Made by a program: the position numbers and the translations under genes. Shown piece by piece: positions 17,338 through 25,849 of a stretch of DNA of 64,000 nt; the first letter of the stretch is position 1, and every line of letters begins with the position of its first letter. This DNA comes from Flavobacteriales bacterium UBA5081 (GTDB lineage Bacteria; Bacteroidota; Bacteroidia; Flavobacteriales_E; Vicingaceae): positions 8,258 through 72,257 of the forward strand of contig DIAJ01000014.1 of the NCBI GenBank assembly GCA_002415785.1. Direction: 5' to 3'. The notes beneath the pieces are model-generated. The model was not told where the DNA came from, did not search any database, and saw only the letters and a list, made by a program, of their open reading frames with translations.

Positions 17338-18237
17338 ATGAATAATTATATCGGGTTTCTGTTAGTGATTCTTTTAACACTAACGAGTGCTTTCTCAGTA
17401 ATGGCTCAATGTAATATTGATGCTGGTGCAGACTTGTTTATTTGTGTTGACAAATACGGAGAAATTGATACTACAAGTATAGATGCTTCTTTTGTAGGCG
17501 ACAGTACGCTAAATTTTAGATGGAAATGTGAATACTGGTATGCGGGTGTTTCTAAGTTTACGGCTTCTGATTTTATGGACGATACAACGGCTGTTAAAGC
17601 TAAAATATCTAGCTTGGGCATAATTGAGAATGAAGATGAAGTGGTCTTTGTTTTAGAAGCTTATGATTCTAGTGGAACGGTGCATTGTTCCGATAGTTTG
17701 GTGGTTACTTTTTCGTTTTTTAGCGCACTTTTAACATCAACATCTGCTCAAATAAATCAAGGAGATACTACGCAAATTTGGACTACTTCAATTGGTGGTA
17801 TTGGAAGTCTGAATTACAGTTGGACACCGAACTATAACATGTCTGATAGTACTGCTGCTTCGCCTTATGTATGGCCAGATACAACAACTGTTTATTATTG
17901 CACTGTTAAAGATTCAGTTGGTTGTGAGAGCAGTTATGGTGATGAATTTGACGTTTTCGTGAGAGCGGTTTCTGTTTCTGAATTGGCTTTTAAGAATATT
18001 AAACTATCTGTTCACCCAAATCCAATCAATGAAAATACAACAGTAAAAGTTTCTAACCTGACTGATTATGTATTTTATACTTACAAGATTATTGATATAA
18101 AAGGAAGGTTAATAAAGTCAGATCAACTGTCTTCTAATGTTATAGTTGGTGATTTAATAAATGAGTCAGGTGTTTACCTTTTTAATTTGTATTATAAAAA
18201 GCAGTTGGTAAAAACCGAAAAGTTGATTAAACAGTGA
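17338..18237 (+). CDS. Small T9SS cargo protein with PKD/Ig-like domain
   Basis: A 299-residue secreted protein. A signal peptide (hydrophobic to about residue 24, ending VMAQ) is followed by two beta-rich domains; the second (about 130-205) has the Ig/PKD-like pattern with YSWTPNYNMSDS and TTTVYYCTVKDSVGC. The C-terminal ~80 residues are a T9SS type A sorting domain (LSVHPNPINEN, DIKGRLI, ESGVYLFNL, ending EKLIKQ). No enzyme domain is seen. The start is an ATG that follows a 64-base gap after the LRR gene, with its own candidate promoter. Function unknown beyond surface export. Confidence 0.85.
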   Translation: MNNYIGFLLVILLTLTSAFSVMAQCNIDAGADLFICVDKYGEIDTTSIDASFVGDSTLNFRWKCEYWYAGVSKFTASDFMDDTTAVKAKISSLGIIENEDEVVFVLEAYDSSGTVHCSDSLVVTFSFFSALLTSTSAQINQGDTTQIWTTSIGGIGSLNYSWTPNYNMSDSTAASPYVWPDTTTVYYCTVKDSVGCESSYGDEFDVFVRAVSVSELAFKNIKLSVHPNPINENTTVKVSNLTDYVFYTYKIIDIKGRLIKSDQLSSNVIVGDLINESGVYLFNLYYKKQLVKTEKLIKQ

Positions 18238-18302
18238 TGCTTGAAGAAAAGAACCATTGCAGAATCTCTACAACGGCTCTTTGGTTGAGTGGTTTATGAG
18301 TT

Positions 18303-20774
18303 TTAAAATTTCAAATTCAAGCTCACTAAATAATTTCTAAAAGCTTGAGGGTAGACAAAATTCTCGGTAATCGTTTCACCATAAACGTAAGAATAGGTAT
18401 AGCCGTTTGAAGCATAGTCGGTGCTAAAAACATTGTTGACCAACAAGCGAACCGAAGCTTCTTTAATCAACTTTGTAGGAATTTTATAAGCCAAACGCAC
18501 ATCATTTACAAAATAGGCATCCAACTTACGATCTTCATTGGAAGTGTTGTCCAAATATTGCTCTCCAATGTATCTGCTCAGTAAAGCAATCTCAAAACCT
18601 TTAAAAAGTTGATAGTTTACTTCCCCATTTACAATGACTTCCGGTGAAAAAGCTATGTCTGTTGTTCCGTGGTCGATTTCTATGATGTCGTAACCGTTAG
18701 TGTAATCATACAAATACTCCCTAAAGTTTGCTATTTTGTTTTGACTATAAGTGGCATTAATCAAAAGTGATAGCTTGTCAATAGGTTGAACTCCAAGCTG
18801 CAATTCTACTCCCATGCGGTAGCTTTCATCTACATTCTGACGAATAGGCGAGCCCACATCGTTCAGTTGTCCGGTATTTACCAATTGATCTTCATAATAC
18901 ATTACAAATCCATTTACTGCCGCTCGAAACTTTCTTTGTCTGAGTTCATAGCCGGTTTCCAAGTTATACATGCGTTCCGCTTTACTGGCTTCAGATTTTG
19001 GAGTGTTTGGCGGCAAATCCGTGAAATCGGCTCGGTTAGGCTCTCTGTTTCCAATTGCTGCCAATAGGTATAAACTGCTGTTGCTGTTCACTTGCAAATT
19101 AGCACCCAACTTAGGGTTGAAGAAAAGAAAGTCTTCATCTACATCCAACTCCCTTTGATCATTATCAACTCCTTTTACTTTGTAATTGATGCTGCGAATT
19201 TGCAAATCTGCAAAAAGACTTAGCTTGTTATTCACCTGATAAGTGGTTTTTAAATAGGCATTACCATCAATTTTTTCAGCGGTATTTAAATAGTAGTTTT
19301 CAGTTGGGGAACTGTTTTCTGCATATTCCGACCAAATAATCTCTCCAAAGTGATCGCCAATGTATTGATTCAATCCTCCACCAAAATTAAAGTTCAGTTT
19401 ATTGCTAGCTTGATAAAGCAAAGAATACGTAAAACCATAAAAATCATTGTCTAACCATCTTCTTCTGATTAAATCTGTAGTAGTAATGGTGTCTTGGGCG
19501 TTTGGTTTTCCAACAAATAGCGTATCCCAAGCGTAGCCATAATCACTCAAATCCTCATTTTCTTTGTATTCTTCGTAATACCCTTCACCTTTTGTATAGT
19601 GAAAAGATAAGTTTCCGGTCAGTTTTTTGGAGAATTCATGCGAGAAATGAAGCTGATAGTGGTCTTGATTGTAGTTGTCGACTTGGTTCTCATACAAATA
19701 GTAGTTGTAAGACCTGCCTGAGTTTAATAGATTGTTGGTTCTTCTTTCAGAGTAACCTTCATTCATGGCATGTGTTTTCATGCCTTCCTCATCATCGTTA
19801 AATCTCGACTCCGGCGTACCGTACCAAGATTGGTAAGTGCGTTCTTTTCCGCCAAAAGTAATGGCTTTTATTACGGTTTTCTCTCCATAATAAGCACCCG
19901 ACAAATAATATGACTTTAAGTCAGAAGCAGCTCGATCAATATAACCGTCGGAGTTAATTTGAGAAAGTCGACCTTCAAATACATATTTGTTGTTGATTAA
20001 GCCCGAACCCAGCTTAACCGTGTGTTTTCGCGTGTTAAATGAGCCGAAAGAATTGTCTATTTCACCATAAGCTTTTTCATTCATGCCGGTGGTCTGTAGG
20101 TTCATGCTAGCACCAAAAGCTGCTGCACCATTGGTAGAAGTTCCCACACCTCTTTGAATTTGAATGCTTTCCATCGAAGAGGCTAAATCGGGCATATTTA
20201 CCCAAAACACACCATGTGATTCTGCATCGTTTAAAGGGATACCGTTAATAGTAACATTAATTCGACTGGCATCGCTTCCTCTAATTCGAAGTCCTGTATA
20301 GCCAACTCCTGCGCCTGCATCAGAAGTGCTTACCAAAGAAGGTGTTTGTTGTAATAAATAGGGAATATCCTGACCTAGATTGTTTTTTTCGATTTCCTCT
20401 TTACTGATGTTAGTCGCCGTTCCTGGAGCGTTTTCGTTTAATCGAGTGGAGGAAATTATCACTTCTTCTGTCTGGTAAGCTTTTCGCTGAAGATTGATTA
20501 TGGTTTCATTACCAATTACTTCCGACAATTCTAAAGTATCGTTTTCATAACCGATAAAACTGATTTTTAATTGAGCATCCTCCTTTAGTCGATTGAGCTG
20601 AAAGTTGCCTTCAGAGTTGGTAGAAGTTGCTTGATAAGAGTTGAGCACTTGTACGTTGGCTCCCGCCAGTGCTTCTTCATTTTCTGCATCCACAATGGTT
20701 CCGCGGATGTTTTTTTGCGCCAGCAAGCTAAAAGATGTAGCGATTGCTGCAACAGTTAAACATAAAGTTTTCAT
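18303..20774 (-). CDS. TonB-dependent outer-membrane receptor, probably for thiamine (TPP-riboswitch controlled)
   Basis: An 823-residue outer-membrane receptor. Order: signal peptide (MKTLCLTVAAIATS, ending LLAQ), a carboxypeptidase-regulatory-like beta-sandwich (about 20-100), a TonB-box-like TEEVIISST, a plug domain with RIRGSDASRINVTINGIPL, and a 22-strand-type barrel ending with the aromatic-terminal NLKF. I chose the ATG at 20774 over one 48 bases upstream because the signal peptide begins there. The leader holds a TPP riboswitch (20884-20957, same strand), so the gene should be repressed when thiamine pyrophosphate is plentiful. Thiamine or a derivative is the likely substrate. TonB/ExbBD energise the family; an exbB-exbD operon lies at 60 kb. 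Confidence 0.88.
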   Translation of the reverse strand: MKTLCLTVAAIATSFSLLAQKNIRGTIVDAENEEALAGANVQVLNSYQATSTNSEGNFQLNRLKEDAQLKISFIGYENDTLELSEVIGNETIINLQRKAYQTEEVIISSTRLNENAPGTATNISKEEIEKNNLGQDIPYLLQQTPSLVSTSDAGAGVGYTGLRIRGSDASRINVTINGIPLNDAESHGVFWVNMPDLASSMESIQIQRGVGTSTNGAAAFGASMNLQTTGMNEKAYGEIDNSFGSFNTRKHTVKLGSGLINNKYVFEGRLSQINSDGYIDRAASDLKSYYLSGAYYGEKTVIKAITFGGKERTYQSWYGTPESRFNDDEEGMKTHAMNEGYSERRTNNLLNSGRSYNYYLYENQVDNYNQDHYQLHFSHEFSKKLTGNLSFHYTKGEGYYEEYKENEDLSDYGYAWDTLFVGKPNAQDTITTTDLIRRRWLDNDFYGFTYSLLYQASNKLNFNFGGGLNQYIGDHFGEIIWSEYAENSSPTENYYLNTAEKIDGNAYLKTTYQVNNKLSLFADLQIRSINYKVKGVDNDQRELDVDEDFLFFNPKLGANLQVNSNSSLYLLAAIGNREPNRADFTDLPPNTPKSEASKAERMYNLETGYELRQRKFRAAVNGFVMYYEDQLVNTGQLNDVGSPIRQNVDESYRMGVELQLGVQPIDKLSLLINATYSQNKIANFREYLYDYTNGYDIIEIDHGTTDIAFSPEVIVNGEVNYQLFKGFEIALLSRYIGEQYLDNTSNEDRKLDAYFVNDVRLAYKIPTKLIKEASVRLLVNNVFSTDYASNGYTYSYVYGETITENFVYPQAFRNYLVSLNLKF

Positions 20775-20851
20775 TTCAAGTTTTTGATTAATTGATTCAA
20801 AAAATCGAAAAACTTGGGGCAATTTTTCTTGTTAAAAAAATTATCCTTTCC

Positions 20852-20882
20852 GACAGTTTAATAGCTAGCATAAAAAACTGTC
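20852..20882 (-). promoter_or_regulatory. Inverted repeat downstream of the riboswitch aptamer (candidate expression platform)
   Basis: Arms GACAGTTT (20852-20859) and AAACTGTC (20875-20882) form a perfect 8-bp stem just 3' of the aptamer on the minus strand, with a T-rich stretch following. One arm shares bases with the aptamer's closing helix, so the two structures may compete. Confidence 0.45.
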
Positions 20883-20883
20883 T

Positions 20884-20957
20884 GTTCCCTGCGCCCGCAT
20901 TACCGGTATCAGGTTCAAAGGGTATAATCTCAGCCGTAAGGCACCCCAAAGAGACGG
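20884..20957 (-). promoter_or_regulatory. TPP (THI-box) riboswitch aptamer
   Basis: On the minus strand the conserved core is present in order: GGGGTGCC, GGCTGAGA, ATACCC, TGAACCTGAT, GGTAATGC and GCGCAGGGA. This is the thi-box consensus that binds thiamine pyrophosphate. It lies between the stop of the NadR-like kinase gene (8 bases away) and the TonB-dependent receptor start (110 bases away), so it controls the receptor. Confidence 0.97.
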
Positions 20958-20964
20958 GGCAAAG

Positions 20965-21486
20965 TTAGAATGAAAAATGAGAATGAAGAATTTTTAGCGC
21001 ATTTTTTAATCTTTCATTTCCTTTTCCTCCTACAACAGCGTAATTAGCTTTGTCTTGAATCAAGTGTTGACGGTAAATTTCAAACAATTCATTTCGATCT
21101 TCAATGCTCGGATTTTCTCGGAGAGGATCGTCTTTGTATTCAATGTCCGGACGAAGTAAAAGATGTAAGTCATAATCCGCTGCGGTATAATGTGCGCTAA
21201 CTTCCGTCTGAATACTGCCGTATTTGTACTGCGACCAAACTTTAATGACTAGCAGTGTAGTGTCGCAAAATAAAAAATTATTGGCTTTAGAACTAGTTTC
21301 TTCTTCAAGCAACAGTTGACCTTTAGCTATCTCCCATAAATCAGCTTGTTTGTATTTTCCTTTTTGCTTTATAAGATATTCCCTGGCAAACTCTTCTACC
21401 CAAGGTTCTTGAAAATGCTCAGCTAAGCACCTACATAATTCTGTTTTACCACTCGATTCAGGACCAACTATGGCAATTTTATACAT
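20965..21486 (-). CDS. NadR-like P-loop kinase (AAA_28 family)
   Basis: A 173-residue ATP-binding protein corresponding to the ribosylnicotinamide-kinase-like half of NadR. Walker A GPESSGKT is at residues 8-15, the WVEEFAREYL segment follows, and FCDTTLL resembles the Walker B strand; DIEYKDDPLRENP is a family motif. The adenylyltransferase domain of full NadR is missing. It overlaps the pnuC gene by 8 bases, suggesting a transporter-kinase pair that traps a nucleoside-like vitamin by phosphorylation. NadR kinases act on nicotinamide riboside, but the TPP riboswitch directly downstream makes a thiamine-related role possible. Substrate undecided. Confidence 0.85.
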   Translation of the reverse strand: MYKIAIVGPESSGKTELCRCLAEHFQEPWVEEFAREYLIKQKGKYKQADLWEIAKGQLLLEEETSSKANNFLFCDTTLLVIKVWSQYKYGSIQTEVSAHYTAADYDLHLLLRPDIEYKDDPLRENPSIEDRNELFEIYRQHLIQDKANYAVVGGKGNERLKNALKILHSHFSF

Positions 21487-22075
21487 CTTTCAACAGTTTT
21501 TTCCATTTAAAATAACCGTTAATGGCAATTATGGTGTACAAAGCAAATAACATTGAAGTTAAGTACAATTCTTTGTAAAAGTACATAGCTGCTGCCACAG
21601 CATCAATTATTATCCAAAACAGCCAGTTTTCTAAATACTTTTTTACCACCATCCAAGTGGCAATAATAGAAAAAACAGTGGTAAAAGCATCAGCGTAAGG
21701 TAAGGCAGCATCAGAGTAATTGTCGGCAAAAAATGCCAATGTTAAAGTGGCTAAAATCCCCAAAGTTAAACTCAAGGACAATTCTTTTTTACTTAAGTTG
21801 AGCACTTCAATTTCACGATTATTTTGGTTTTTCCAAGCAAACCAACCTGCAAAAGACATGTAAATATAGTAGCCATTAATAAAGGTATCGAAATAAAGCT
21901 TTAGCTGAATGGTTAGATAAACGTAAATGACAGAACTAATGAGTCCGAATAAAAAGCACAAACGCTTGCCTTTAGATGCTAGGTAGATGTAAATTAAGGC
22001 GGAAAGTACGGCTGCGCTTTCCAAAAAACCGTAAGCTTTGCTTTCTTCAAAAAAAGAGGCAAGTATTTCTTGCAT
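21479..22075 (-). CDS. PnuC-family vitamin transporter (nicotinamide riboside or thiamine)
   Basis: A 198-residue inner-membrane protein with about seven hydrophobic helices. Family marks are the GWFAWKN motif (near residue 75) and the C-terminal NWLFWIIIDAVAAAMYFYK block, which belong to PnuC/PnuT transporters moving nicotinamide riboside or thiamine by facilitated diffusion. The downstream overlapping gene encodes a NadR-like kinase, fitting metabolic trapping, and a TPP-riboswitch-controlled TonB receptor comes next, which in Bacteroidota often goes with the thiamine version PnuT. Sequence alone does not settle the substrate. Its start abuts the stop of the GGGP synthase gene. Confidence 0.88.
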   Translation of the reverse strand: MQEILASFFEESKAYGFLESAAVLSALIYIYLASKGKRLCFLFGLISSVIYVYLTIQLKLYFDTFINGYYIYMSFAGWFAWKNQNNREIEVLNLSKKELSLSLTLGILATLTLAFFADNYSDAALPYADAFTTVFSIIATWMVVKKYLENWLFWIIIDAVAAAMYFYKELYLTSMLFALYTIIAINGYFKWKKLLKDV

Positions 22076-22822
22076 TTAGTTGAATTGTTTTAATATTGGG
22101 CTAATTTCTTGAGCGAAATTTTCGTCTTTTTCAAACGCATTCCCAATTACTACAACATCTGCCCCGGCTTCGTATGCTGCTTTTAACTTATTTGCTGTGT
22201 TTATTCCTCCACCTATAAATAAAGGTTTTTTGGTGTAGCTCTTTACTTTTTTGATCATCTCTTCCGGAACGACATTTTTTGCTCCACTGCCAGCATCTAA
22301 ATAAATTAATTGCATGCCCATGTAATCTCCAGCAAGTGCTGTGCTTGCTGCAATTTCAGCTTTGTTGGCAGGAATTGGATTGGAGTTACTCATATAAGAA
22401 GCCGTTGTTTGACTGCCGGATTCAATCAATAAATATGCTGTGCCAATAGCTTCAATATTAGCTTGCTTGATGTAAGGAGCAGCAATCACTTGTTGACCAA
22501 TGAGCATTTCCGGATTTCTGCCGGATAGTAGCGAAAGAAACAAAATTGCATCGGCTTTTGGAGAAAGTTGATTGGAGCTTCCGGGAAAAATAATGCAAGG
22601 AAGTTTGCTCTTTTCTTTGATTAAAAGAATTGTTTCCTCTAAGTCACCATCGGTTAGCAAGCTTCCGCCAATTAAAAAAAAGTCAGCAGAAATTTCATCA
22701 GCCACTTCGCAAAGTCGATTAATTGAAGATTTATTAACCTTATCAGGGTCAATTAATATGGACAATTGTTTCTTGCCGGAATCGGCTTTTTTTACAATGC
22801 TATCTAATATAGTTGCTTTCAC
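22076..22822 (-). CDS. Geranylgeranylglyceryl phosphate synthase family protein
   Basis: A 248-residue TIM-barrel prenyltransferase that joins a polyprenyl diphosphate to sn-glycerol-1-phosphate. Family features are LIDPDK at residues 23-28, LIGGSLLTDG, PCIIFPGSS near residue 75, YLDAGSGA and the phosphate-binding FIGGGINTANKL with VVIGNAF at the end. Archaeal members make ether-lipid precursors; Bacteroidota carry group II homologues whose physiological product is poorly understood. It starts 21 bases after the phosphopantetheinyl transferase gene and runs directly into pnuC, so it is in the same minus-strand operon, although no functional link is evident. Confidence 0.9.
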   Translation of the reverse strand: MKATILDSIVKKADSGKKQLSILIDPDKVNKSSINRLCEVADEISADFFLIGGSLLTDGDLEETILLIKEKSKLPCIIFPGSSNQLSPKADAILFLSLLSGRNPEMLIGQQVIAAPYIKQANIEAIGTAYLLIESGSQTTASYMSNSNPIPANKAEIAASTALAGDYMGMQLIYLDAGSGAKNVVPEEMIKKVKSYTKKPLFIGGGINTANKLKAAYEAGADVVVIGNAFEKDENFAQEISPILKQFN

Positions 22823-22843
22823 AGTAAAAATTCTCTTGCAATA

Positions 22844-23482
22844 TTAAGAATTCACAACATAAGCCATTACATAATCTTTCACCAATTTTAATTCTAACTG
22901 ATGAGTAGAGATTTTCCCATTAGCTTTGATTCTGCCTGTAGCACTCCCTTTTCCTTCATTAAAGCTTAATTTTTCAACTTCTATGTTGTCTTTTAAAAAA
23001 ATATCTTTTTTACCATAAATTTTAAACAATGCTTCCTTTGCCGACCAATAAAGGGTGAGTTTTAAGTCATCTGCTTGCTCGCAATTTGACAATTCTATAG
23101 GGTTTAGAAACTTTTCTTTTATGGCTTGTATTTTTGGTGTAATGTGTTGAATGTCTATTCCACAAATTTGTTTTTCATCTATTGCCACAGCCACCATGTG
23201 ATGAGAATGAGAGATGGAGACATGTTGCTGACAATTGACTAAGTGAGGCTTGCGGTGTTCGTCGTATTCTATGTCACAAAAACCAGCTAAAAAATGAATT
23301 AAAATTCCGCGAATTGTCATCCATTCAATTTGTCGGCTTTCATTCTTAAGTGAATTTATTTCGCTTAAATCAATTTGACTTTTAGTCAAGAAAGCAAACA
23401 ATTCTTCTTTTTGATTGTAATCTACTTCTGCGTAGGCAATTTTTAAATTAGCGTTGACGTTTTGCTGCGTATAATTAATCAT
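22844..23482 (-). CDS. 4'-phosphopantetheinyl transferase superfamily protein
   Basis: A 212-residue Sfp/EntD-like enzyme that transfers phosphopantetheine from CoA onto carrier proteins such as ACP. The magnesium-binding motifs are visible: GID at residues 108-110 and WSAKEALFK at about 146-154; a SISHSHHMVAVA segment at about 89-100 is the usual CoA-contact region. Two-copy pseudo-dimer size (about 210 residues) distinguishes it from the short AcpS. First gene of the operon with GGGP synthase, pnuC and the NadR-like kinase. Divergent from ahcY with 77 bases between the starts. Carrier-protein target unknown. Confidence 0.9.
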   Translation of the reverse strand: MINYTQQNVNANLKIAYAEVDYNQKEELFAFLTKSQIDLSEINSLKNESRQIEWMTIRGILIHFLAGFCDIEYDEHRKPHLVNCQQHVSISHSHHMVAVAIDEKQICGIDIQHITPKIQAIKEKFLNPIELSNCEQADDLKLTLYWSAKEALFKIYGKKDIFLKDNIEVEKLSFNEGKGSATGRIKANGKISTHQLELKLVKDYVMAYVVNS

Positions 23483-23501
23483 AGAGCGTCAAAATTAAAG
23501 A

Positions 23502-23534
23502 ATTGTAATGCAAGATATTAATTTACTAACTTTG
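23502..23534 (+). promoter_or_regulatory. Bacteroidota-type promoter of ahcY
   Basis: TTG at 23502-23504 and an exact TAACTTTG (TAnnTTTG) at 23527-23534 are 22 bases apart. The ahcY ATG follows 25 bases after the -7 box. Confidence 0.7.
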
Positions 23535-23559
23535 CAAACCCAAAAATAAAGATATAAAT

Positions 23560-24876
23560 ATGAGTAATACATCAGTAGAGTATTTGCCTTATAAGGTAAA
23601 AGACATTTCCCTAGCCGACTGGGGAAGAAGAGAAATTGAATTGGCCGAAGCAGAGATGCCGGGTTTAATGGCATTGCGTGAAGAATACGGTAAAGAGCAA
23701 CCTTTAAAAGGTGCTAGAATTGCCGGTTGTTTACACATGACCATTCAAACAGCAGTTTTAATAGAGACATTAGTAGAATTAGGAGCAGATGTTACTTGGT
23801 CGTCATGTAATATTTTCTCAACACAAGATCATGCAGCTGCTGCTATTGCTGCTGCAGGAGTTCCTGTTTATGCTTGGAAAGGAATGACCGAAGAAGAGTT
23901 TGACTGGTGTATTGAGCAAACCTTGTTCTTTGGTGAAGATCGCAAGCCCTTAAACATGATTTTGGATGATGGTGGAGATTTAACCAATATGGTGTTTGAT
24001 AAATACCCTGAACTAGTAAAAGAGATTCGCGGCTTATCAGAAGAAACGACAACCGGAGTTCACCGTTTATACGAAAGAGAAAAGAAAGGTACTTTGGTGA
24101 TGCCGGCGATTAATGTGAATGATTCGGTTACTAAGTCTAAATTCGATAACAAATACGGCTGTAAAGAATCATTAGTAGATGCGATTCGTCGTGCTACAGA
24201 TGTTATGATTGCCGGAAAAGTTGCTGTTGTTGGCGGATATGGTGATGTAGGAAAAGGTTCTGCACAATCGTTGAGAGGAGCAGGAGCAAGAGTGATTGTT
24301 ACTGAGATTGATCCAATTTGTGCTTTGCAAGCTGCTATGGACGGCTTTGAAGTGAAGAAAATGATTAATGCTGTTGAAGAAGCAGATATTGTTGTTACGG
24401 CTACCGGTAATAAAGATATTATTCACGAAGCGCATTTCCGCAAAATGAAGGATAAAGCAATCGTTTGTAACATCGGTCACTTCGATAACGAAATCGACGT
24501 AGCTTTCTTGGAAAAGAATTTTGGTTCAACTAAAGTAGAAATTAAGCCTCAGGTTGATAAGTATACAATCGATGGAAAAGATATTATTTTATTGGCTCAA
24601 GGTCGTTTGGTGAATTTAGGGTGCGCAACAGGTCACCCTTCATTTGTGATGTCAAATTCATTTACCAATCAAACGCTTGCACAAATTGAATTGTGGAACA
24701 ATAGCGATAAGTACGAAAACAAAGTATATACACTTCCTAAGCACCTCGATGAAAAAGTAGCACAACTGCACTTAGAGAAAATTGGAGTGGAGTTAGAAGA
24801 GTTGTCGCAAGAGCAAGCTGAGTATATTGGTGTAACAGTTGACGGACCTTACAAACCGGAATACTACAGATATTAA
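23560..24876 (+). CDS. ahcY: Adenosylhomocysteinase (S-adenosylhomocysteine hydrolase)
   Basis: Cleaves S-adenosylhomocysteine to adenosine and homocysteine, relieving product inhibition of methyltransferases and pairing functionally with metK at 1-2.3 kb. The 438 residues are family length. Visible motifs: CLHMTIQTAVLIETL at about 57-71, SSCNIFSTQDHAAAA at about 81-95, the NAD-binding VGGYGDVGKG at about 224-233, and the conserved C-terminal KPEYYRY, whose Lys and Tyr reach the partner subunit's NAD. It has its own promoter and a strong terminator, so it is monocistronic. Confidence 0.99.
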   Translation: MSNTSVEYLPYKVKDISLADWGRREIELAEAEMPGLMALREEYGKEQPLKGARIAGCLHMTIQTAVLIETLVELGADVTWSSCNIFSTQDHAAAAIAAAGVPVYAWKGMTEEEFDWCIEQTLFFGEDRKPLNMILDDGGDLTNMVFDKYPELVKEIRGLSEETTTGVHRLYEREKKGTLVMPAINVNDSVTKSKFDNKYGCKESLVDAIRRATDVMIAGKVAVVGGYGDVGKGSAQSLRGAGARVIVTEIDPICALQAAMDGFEVKKMINAVEEADIVVTATGNKDIIHEAHFRKMKDKAIVCNIGHFDNEIDVAFLEKNFGSTKVEIKPQVDKYTIDGKDIILLAQGRLVNLGCATGHPSFVMSNSFTNQTLAQIELWNNSDKYENKVYTLPKHLDEKVAQLHLEKIGVELEELSQEQAEYIGVTVDGPYKPEYYRY

Positions 24877-24898
24877 TTTTATACCTTATATATAGGTT

Positions 24899-24933
24899 AA
24901 AAAAAGGTCGGCTGCAAAGTCGACCTTTTTTTA
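24899..24933 (+). terminator. Rho-independent terminator of ahcY
   Basis: AAAAAGGTCG (24901-24910) pairs perfectly with CGACCTTTTT (24921-24930) around a 10-base loop, followed by further T residues, 25 bases after the ahcY stop. Confidence 0.92.
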
Positions 24934-24955
24934 TTGAATGCTTTTGAATAGGGCA

Positions 24956-25441
24956 TTAATTCGTAACATATATTATCGTACCGTCAAAGGAGGTATTGTA
25001 TTGTTTGAGTGGGAAATTAGCCGGTGGTTTAGTAACAGAACCATCGGTTAAAATAAAAGAAGATCCGCAACAGTTGTCGCTAGCCGTAATGTTGTTTGCA
25101 TCTACCGAAACAATGGCGCAAGTGCTGGAAGGCTGAAACGTACAATGTCGATCGTAAGCTTTAAACTCATCTTGAGAAACTCTATAAATAATGATTCCTC
25201 TTGAACCGCCGGAGATGTATTCCCAACCACCCGGTGTTTGTAGATTAAGATAAGCGGGATCGTTAATAGGAATGGCAAAATTCACCTCTACCAAAGGAAT
25301 GTTGCTGTTGTTTCGATTATCATCTTTGCAAGAAAAATGGAAAAGCAAAGCGGATACGAAAAATAAAAATGTTAAAAAGTTGAGAAATTTTTTCAGCAAA
25401 ATATATAGTGTTACTTTTATCGCCTTTTCAAAAGTAAGCAT
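24956..25441 (-). CDS. Lipoprotein with Rieske-like fold lacking histidine ligands
   Basis: A predicted lipoprotein of about 161 residues: a long hydrophobic N-terminus ends in HFSC followed by KDDN, a lipobox with acidic residues after the Cys. The C-terminal half has the spacing of a Rieske domain: YDRHCTF, then about 30 residues, then NCCGSSFILTDG and PLKQY. The two His ligands of a true Rieske cluster (CxH and CxxH) are missing, so iron-sulfur binding is doubtful; similar degenerate forms occur in Bacteroidota as far as I recall. Start uncertain: ATG at 25441 gives a long lead, TTG at 25399 would give a compact lipoprotein signal. A start at 25489 would run into the divergent gene and is rejected. 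Confidence 0.65.
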   Translation of the reverse strand: MLTFEKAIKVTLYILLKKFLNFLTFLFFVSALLFHFSCKDDNRNNSNIPLVEVNFAIPINDPAYLNLQTPGGWEYISGGSRGIIIYRVSQDEFKAYDRHCTFQPSSTCAIVSVDANNITASDNCCGSSFILTDGSVTKPPANFPLKQYNTSFDGTIIYVTN

Positions 25442-25468
25442 GAAGTAGCAATAAAGTTGAACTTCTTT

Positions 25469-25798
25469 ATGGATAAAAGAACTAAACATAAAAAAGCAAA
25501 GAAAATTGTAATTAGAGGCATCATTTTATTAATGCTTGGTGTCTTTGGTGTGAATGTGCAAGCTCAATCAGCTCGAAAAGCTGAGAAGGCAGTTGAACGC
25601 AGACAAGATAAGCTTGATAAACAAAAAGAAAATAAAAAGGAGCAGAGCAAAGATGAAATGGAGGAGTTGCGACAAAAGCACATTAAAATGCAGACCAAAG
25701 AAGTTCAGAAACGAATGAAAAAAAGCAGGAAAAAAGCCAAAAAATACAATGAAAGAAAGAAGGGCTTTTTCTTGAAACGATGGTTTGGTCGAAAATAA
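25469..25798 (+). CDS. Small, highly basic secreted protein, unknown function
   Basis: A 109-residue protein. The N-terminus is basic (MDKRTKHKKAKK) followed by a hydrophobic segment ending VQAQ near residue 33, a signal peptide with an unusually long n-region. The mature part is dominated by Lys, Arg, Glu and Gln in a heptad-like pattern, so a long charged helix or coiled coil, ending FFLKRWFGRK. I do not recognise a characterised family. The ATG at 25469 is preferred over an in-frame TTG 12 bases upstream. It is divergent from the Rieske-like lipoprotein gene and stands 130 bases before the large TonB-receptor operon. Confidence 0.6.
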   Translation: MDKRTKHKKAKKIVIRGIILLMLGVFGVNVQAQSARKAEKAVERRQDKLDKQKENKKEQSKDEMEELRQKHIKMQTKEVQKRMKKSRKKAKKYNERKKGFFLKRWFGRK

Positions 25799-25849
25799 AA
25801 TGCTTGAAACGAATAAATTAAAATAAATATTATAAAGGTGCTGTTAAGG

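Noticed and set aside
18238..18302. Short sequence with partial pairing downstream of the 17338 gene as a terminator
   Set aside because: The pairing (around AACCATTGC and GCTCTTTGGTT) is interrupted and has no T run; it may be a repeat remnant but the evidence is too thin.
20775..20822. 16-residue extension of the thiamine TonB receptor
   Set aside because: The signal peptide starts at the internal ATG at 20774.
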